Positions 5,606-7,434 of a stretch of 7,434 nt of DNA are shown here, in pieces; position 1 is the first letter of the stretch; each line of letters begins with the position of its first letter. Made by a program: the position numbers and the translations under genes. Where the stretch lies: NCBI GenBank assembly GCA_046540795.1, contig JBKHEN010000126.1, positions 1-7,434 of the forward strand. The letters run 5' to 3'. Under the pieces are notes generated by a model that made no database searches, was not told where the DNA came from, and saw nothing but the letters and a program-made list of their open reading frames with translations. Origin of the DNA: JAAAOH01 sp046540795. GTDB taxonomy: Bacteria; Spirochaetota; Spirochaetia; DSM-27196; PWMO01.

Positions 5606-6706
5606 CTACTGCGCCCCCTCCACCGTCGCATCCTGTACCAACGGGGACTCTTCCTCCACGACCTGTACCGCCGACCCGTCGCCGACCTGATTTGCCCCGG
5701 TCGTGATCACCCGGTCGCCCGGCTCGAGGCCGTCGGCAATATGTATGTAGAGGCCCTGCTGCGCTGCGACCTCGACGTACCGCTTGACCGCCCTGCCGTC
5801 CTGCTCCACGTAGACAAACCGGCCGTCTGCGTCGCGTCGCGCGTCGCGGTCTCTCAGGATGACCGCATCATCGGTCCGTGAGGTTTGGATCCGAATGGGC
5901 GCGCTCACCCCGCTTTTGACCACACGCTCCGGGTTGTCGAAGCGGAGTTTTGCCGCAAAGGCGCCTCGCCGCCTGTCCATGGCCATATCCACCTGCGTGA
6001 TGCGCCCCTCGAGGGTCGTTCCCTGCCATGCGGCCTCCGCCGGTTGCCCCCGGCTCACCTCGCCGACCTGGCCGTCCGTGAGCCAGACGGTGCTTGTAAG
6101 CCCTTCGTCCGCCGTAACGGTAAACAGCGGCTCCCCCGAGGTCACGTTGTCGGTCTCCGAGACATTGATGCGAGTGATGTACCCCGAAATCGGGGCGCCG
6201 ACTTCAGCCATATCCCGGACCGACTCCCAGTCCGCCCGGGCAATCTCATACTGCGTGCGGGCGTCGTCGAGATCCTGCCGGGAGACACCCTCACTTTCGT
6301 ATAAGCGCTGAACCCGCTCGAACCGTTGCCGGGCACTCTCGAACTGAAGACGGGCCTGCTCGTAGTTGATCGATGCGTCCTCCGGGGGAAAGATCACGAC
6401 CGGAGTATCCGCCTCGACGTACTCGCCGACCTCATGCAGCACCGCCTCCACGCGGTCGGTCACTCGGGCGGTGGCGGTGGTTTCCTCCGTCCCCGACAGC
6501 GTGCCCATGAATCGCAGATACGTGGCAAACTCCGTGGGCTCAACCGTTCGCACGGCCACCGGTACGCCGTCGGTTTCGTGAATTTCCTCCGCCGTGCGCG
6601 GGGAGTCCTGTTGTTCCGGCGCACACCCCAGGCTGACCAGCACGGCGGCGACGGCTACTGTGGAACGTGCACAACGTGCATAACATGCATTCTCGCGTTT
6701 TCTCAT
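5606..6706 (-). CDS. RND efflux periplasmic adaptor lipoprotein (AcrA/MacA-like membrane fusion protein)
   Basis: A 366-residue adaptor linking the RND pump encoded directly downstream to an outer-membrane channel. The ATG at 6706 is chosen because AGAGGAG (6719-6713) lies six bases upstream and the signal peptide follows at once. A longer frame to a GTG at 6769 exists but would put 21 residues in front of the signal. Residues 1-27 are a lipoprotein signal ending in V-S-L-G before Cys28; Ser at -3 is a relaxed lipobox. Domains in order: first half of the lipoyl/barrel-sandwich (about 74-108), an alpha-hairpin coiled coil (112-165), second lipoyl half (168-200, APISGYITRINV at the join), beta-barrel (203-275) and membrane-proximal domain (278-352). 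The hairpin tip reads R131-x3-L135-x6-S142, the spacing of the Arg, Leu and Ser of E. coli AcrA known to matter for TolC docking. No TolC-like gene follows, so the channel must be encoded elsewhere. Confidence 0.93.
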   Translation of the reverse strand: MRKRENACYARCARSTVAVAAVLVSLGCAPEQQDSPRTAEEIHETDGVPVAVRTVEPTEFATYLRFMGTLSGTEETTATARVTDRVEAVLHEVGEYVEADTPVVIFPPEDASINYEQARLQFESARQRFERVQRLYESEGVSRQDLDDARTQYEIARADWESVRDMAEVGAPISGYITRINVSETDNVTSGEPLFTVTADEGLTSTVWLTDGQVGEVSRGQPAEAAWQGTTLEGRITQVDMAMDRRRGAFAAKLRFDNPERVVKSGVSAPIRIQTSRTDDAVILRDRDARRDADGRFVYVEQDGRAVKRYVEVAAQQGLYIHIADGLEPGDRVITTGANQVGDGSAVQVVEEESPLVQDATVEGAQ

Positions 6707-6738
6707 CGGTGACTCCTCTGCTCTCTCATCCGCGGAAC

Positions 6739-6766
6739 AAAAGCCGGTCTCCCGGAAAGAGCCGGG
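6739..6766 (-). terminator. Weak hairpin in the repressor-adaptor gap
   Basis: In the 62-base gap, CCCGG and CCGGG (6766-6762 and 6755-6751, read on the minus strand) form a 5-bp stem around six bases, followed after eight bases by TTTT (6742-6739). It could be an attenuator lowering pump expression relative to the repressor, or a chance hairpin. The stem is short and the T run weak and displaced, so read-through is likely. Confidence 0.2.
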
Positions 6767-6768
6767 CA

Positions 6769-7374
6769 CTATTGCTGTCCCTGCGGCTCGAATCCACGGA
6801 CAACGAAGTCGGCTATGTGCTCGATCTCCTCTTCAGTTATGAACTCCCCCCTATCGAGGATCTGCAAGAACGCCCCGGAGATTGCCGATGCCAGACACAA
6901 ACGCGCGGAACGCGGGGTCCAGTCGCCATAGATCGCCCCTTTCCGCATTGCCCGCTCCAGGGCTTCCAGACTGCCGGGGTCGACCGCCGCCGGCATGTCG
7001 CGGCATCCGTTTTCCCATTCCCGGCGGAATACCGAACGCATGAATAGCTCCTGCATCGCGCGCCACTCCTCGTCCTCCGCAAAACGGCGCAACAGGCTTA
7101 CGATCACCTGTCTCAGGGACACGAGAAAGGGCTCTCCCTCGGTCGCCACCATCCGAGCAAGCTCGTCGTAATAACTCGACAGCCGGGAGACGATCTCCTT
7201 GATGAGGGCTTCTTTGCTCGCGAAGTGCCAGTAGATCGCTCCCCGGGTGACGCCGGCGGCTTCCGCCACGTCGGTCATCCGTGCGGCGGCAAAGCCCTTC
7301 TCCGAGAAGGTGTGAAGGGCCGCCCTAAAGATCTTTTCTCTGGTCTTGTCGGCTTCCTCTTTTGTACGCCGCAT
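6769..7374 (-). CDS. TetR-family repressor of the efflux operon (AcrR-like)
   Basis: A 201-residue repressor with the usual two-part TetR design: an N-terminal DNA-binding domain (about 10-56) and a helical C-terminal ligand and dimerisation domain (about 60-195). The helix-turn-helix is textbook: MTDVAEAAGVTRGAIYWHF at residues 33-51. The stretch AAGVTRGAIYWHF (39-51), which includes the recognition helix, is, as I recall E. coli AcrR, identical to that protein. The ATG at 7374 is chosen because the family starts this way (MRRTKEEADKTRE) and because the longer frame begins at a TTG that is part of the -35 box. The start has no good Shine-Dalgarno sequence and the leader is very short (about 16 bases), so translation may be inefficient. 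The gene is first in the operon, 62 bases ahead of the adaptor. A palindromic operator across the promoter indicates autorepression. The inducer is probably a pump substrate, by analogy with AcrR; the sequence does not reveal which. Confidence 0.95.
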   Translation of the reverse strand: MRRTKEEADKTREKIFRAALHTFSEKGFAAARMTDVAEAAGVTRGAIYWHFASKEALIKEIVSRLSSYYDELARMVATEGEPFLVSLRQVIVSLLRRFAEDEEWRAMQELFMRSVFRREWENGCRDMPAAVDPGSLEALERAMRKGAIYGDWTPRSARLCLASAISGAFLQILDRGEFITEEEIEHIADFVVRGFEPQGQQ

Positions 7375-7376
7375 GT

Positions 7377-7400
7377 TACATACATCCGTGAAGGTATGTA
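7377..7400. promoter_or_regulatory. AcrR-type palindromic operator
   Basis: A 24-bp palindrome with perfect 7-bp arms, TACATAC (7377-7383) and GTATGTA (7394-7400), around ten bases. Read on the plus strand, it matches the E. coli AcrR operator as I remember it at 21 of 24 positions, differing only at positions 10, 11 and 17. It overlaps the last four bases of the -10 box and covers the expected start point of transcription, so a bound repressor would block RNA polymerase. The identical recognition helix in the adjacent repressor supports the assignment. Confidence 0.85.
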
Positions 7401-7425
7401 TAACGGACGACCCGATAGGTGTCAA
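7397..7425 (-). promoter_or_regulatory. Sigma70-type promoter of the efflux operon
   Basis: Minus strand: a perfect TTGACA (7425-7420), a 17-base spacer, and TATACA (7402-7397), which keeps the TATA of the -10 consensus. Transcription should start near 7390, inside the operator, leaving about 16 bases before the repressor's ATG. It is the only strong promoter seen for the three-gene operon. Confidence 0.75.
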
Positions 7426-7434
7426 CCCGACGCG

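Noticed and set aside
2525..5881. Plus-strand open frame of 1118 codons antisense to the pump and the end of the adaptor
   Set aside because: It is the mirror of GC-rich coding sequence; its product is rich in His, Arg, Asp and Gly, has no domains or membrane segments, and the minus strand clearly encodes an RND pump.
6661..6690. Repeated TGCACGT-like bases near the start of the adaptor as a second operator
   Set aside because: They fall in codons of the signal peptide (Cys-Tyr-Ala-Arg-Cys-Ala-Arg), lack the AcrR arms, and are explained by repeated Cys/Ala/Arg codons.
6707..6769. N-terminal extension of the adaptor by 21 residues
   Set aside because: It starts at a GTG without a ribosome binding site and would bury the lipoprotein signal; the ATG at 6706 has a strong AGAGGAG.
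7375..7425. N-terminal extension of the repressor by 17 residues
   Set aside because: Its TTG start is the first three bases of the -35 box, so it would not be in the mRNA; AcrR-type proteins begin close to the internal ATG.

Overview
The window is GC-rich and comes from a bacterium with an outer membrane: it encodes a tripartite-type efflux system whose adaptor carries a TolC-docking tip motif, and a separate secreted protein. A spirochaete is possible (relaxed lipobox on the adaptor, small secreted repeat protein), but this is a guess and the sequence alone does not fix the phylum.

Left third (1-2422). Positions 1-440 are non-coding and look like a divergent promoter region. On the minus strand there is a promoter-like pair and, at the very edge, a strong ribosome binding site for a leftward gene whose start codon must lie at or just outside the window. 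On the plus strand the region leads into a small secreted protein of four ~51-residue repeats (441-1145). Next comes a minus-strand stretch that looks like the orphaned 3' end of a gene (1155-1391), then about 270 bases without a gene but with a terminator-like hairpin. A plus-strand gene for a protein with two tandem DUF427 domains follows (1661-2422); its second copy is well conserved and its first is degenerate.

Right two thirds (2504-7434, minus strand). This is one operon read from right to left: an AcrR-like TetR repressor (7374-6769), a lipoprotein periplasmic adaptor (6706-5606) and an RND inner-membrane pump (5605-2504). The pump's start codon directly abuts the adaptor's stop codon. 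The operon's promoter lies at the right edge. Its -10 box overlaps a 24-bp palindrome that, as I recall the published site, is almost the E. coli AcrR operator. The repressor also has the AcrR recognition helix, so negative autoregulation of the whole operon, relieved by a ligand, is the natural model. No outer-membrane channel gene is present, so the pump probably uses a TolC-like protein encoded elsewhere.

The two most notable points are the near-identical AcrR operator in a single-operon arrangement rather than the divergent E. coli one, and an RND pump that lacks the canonical proton-relay residues (both TM4 aspartates and the TM10 lysine). I see no RNA gene, CRISPR array, insertion sequence or attachment site.
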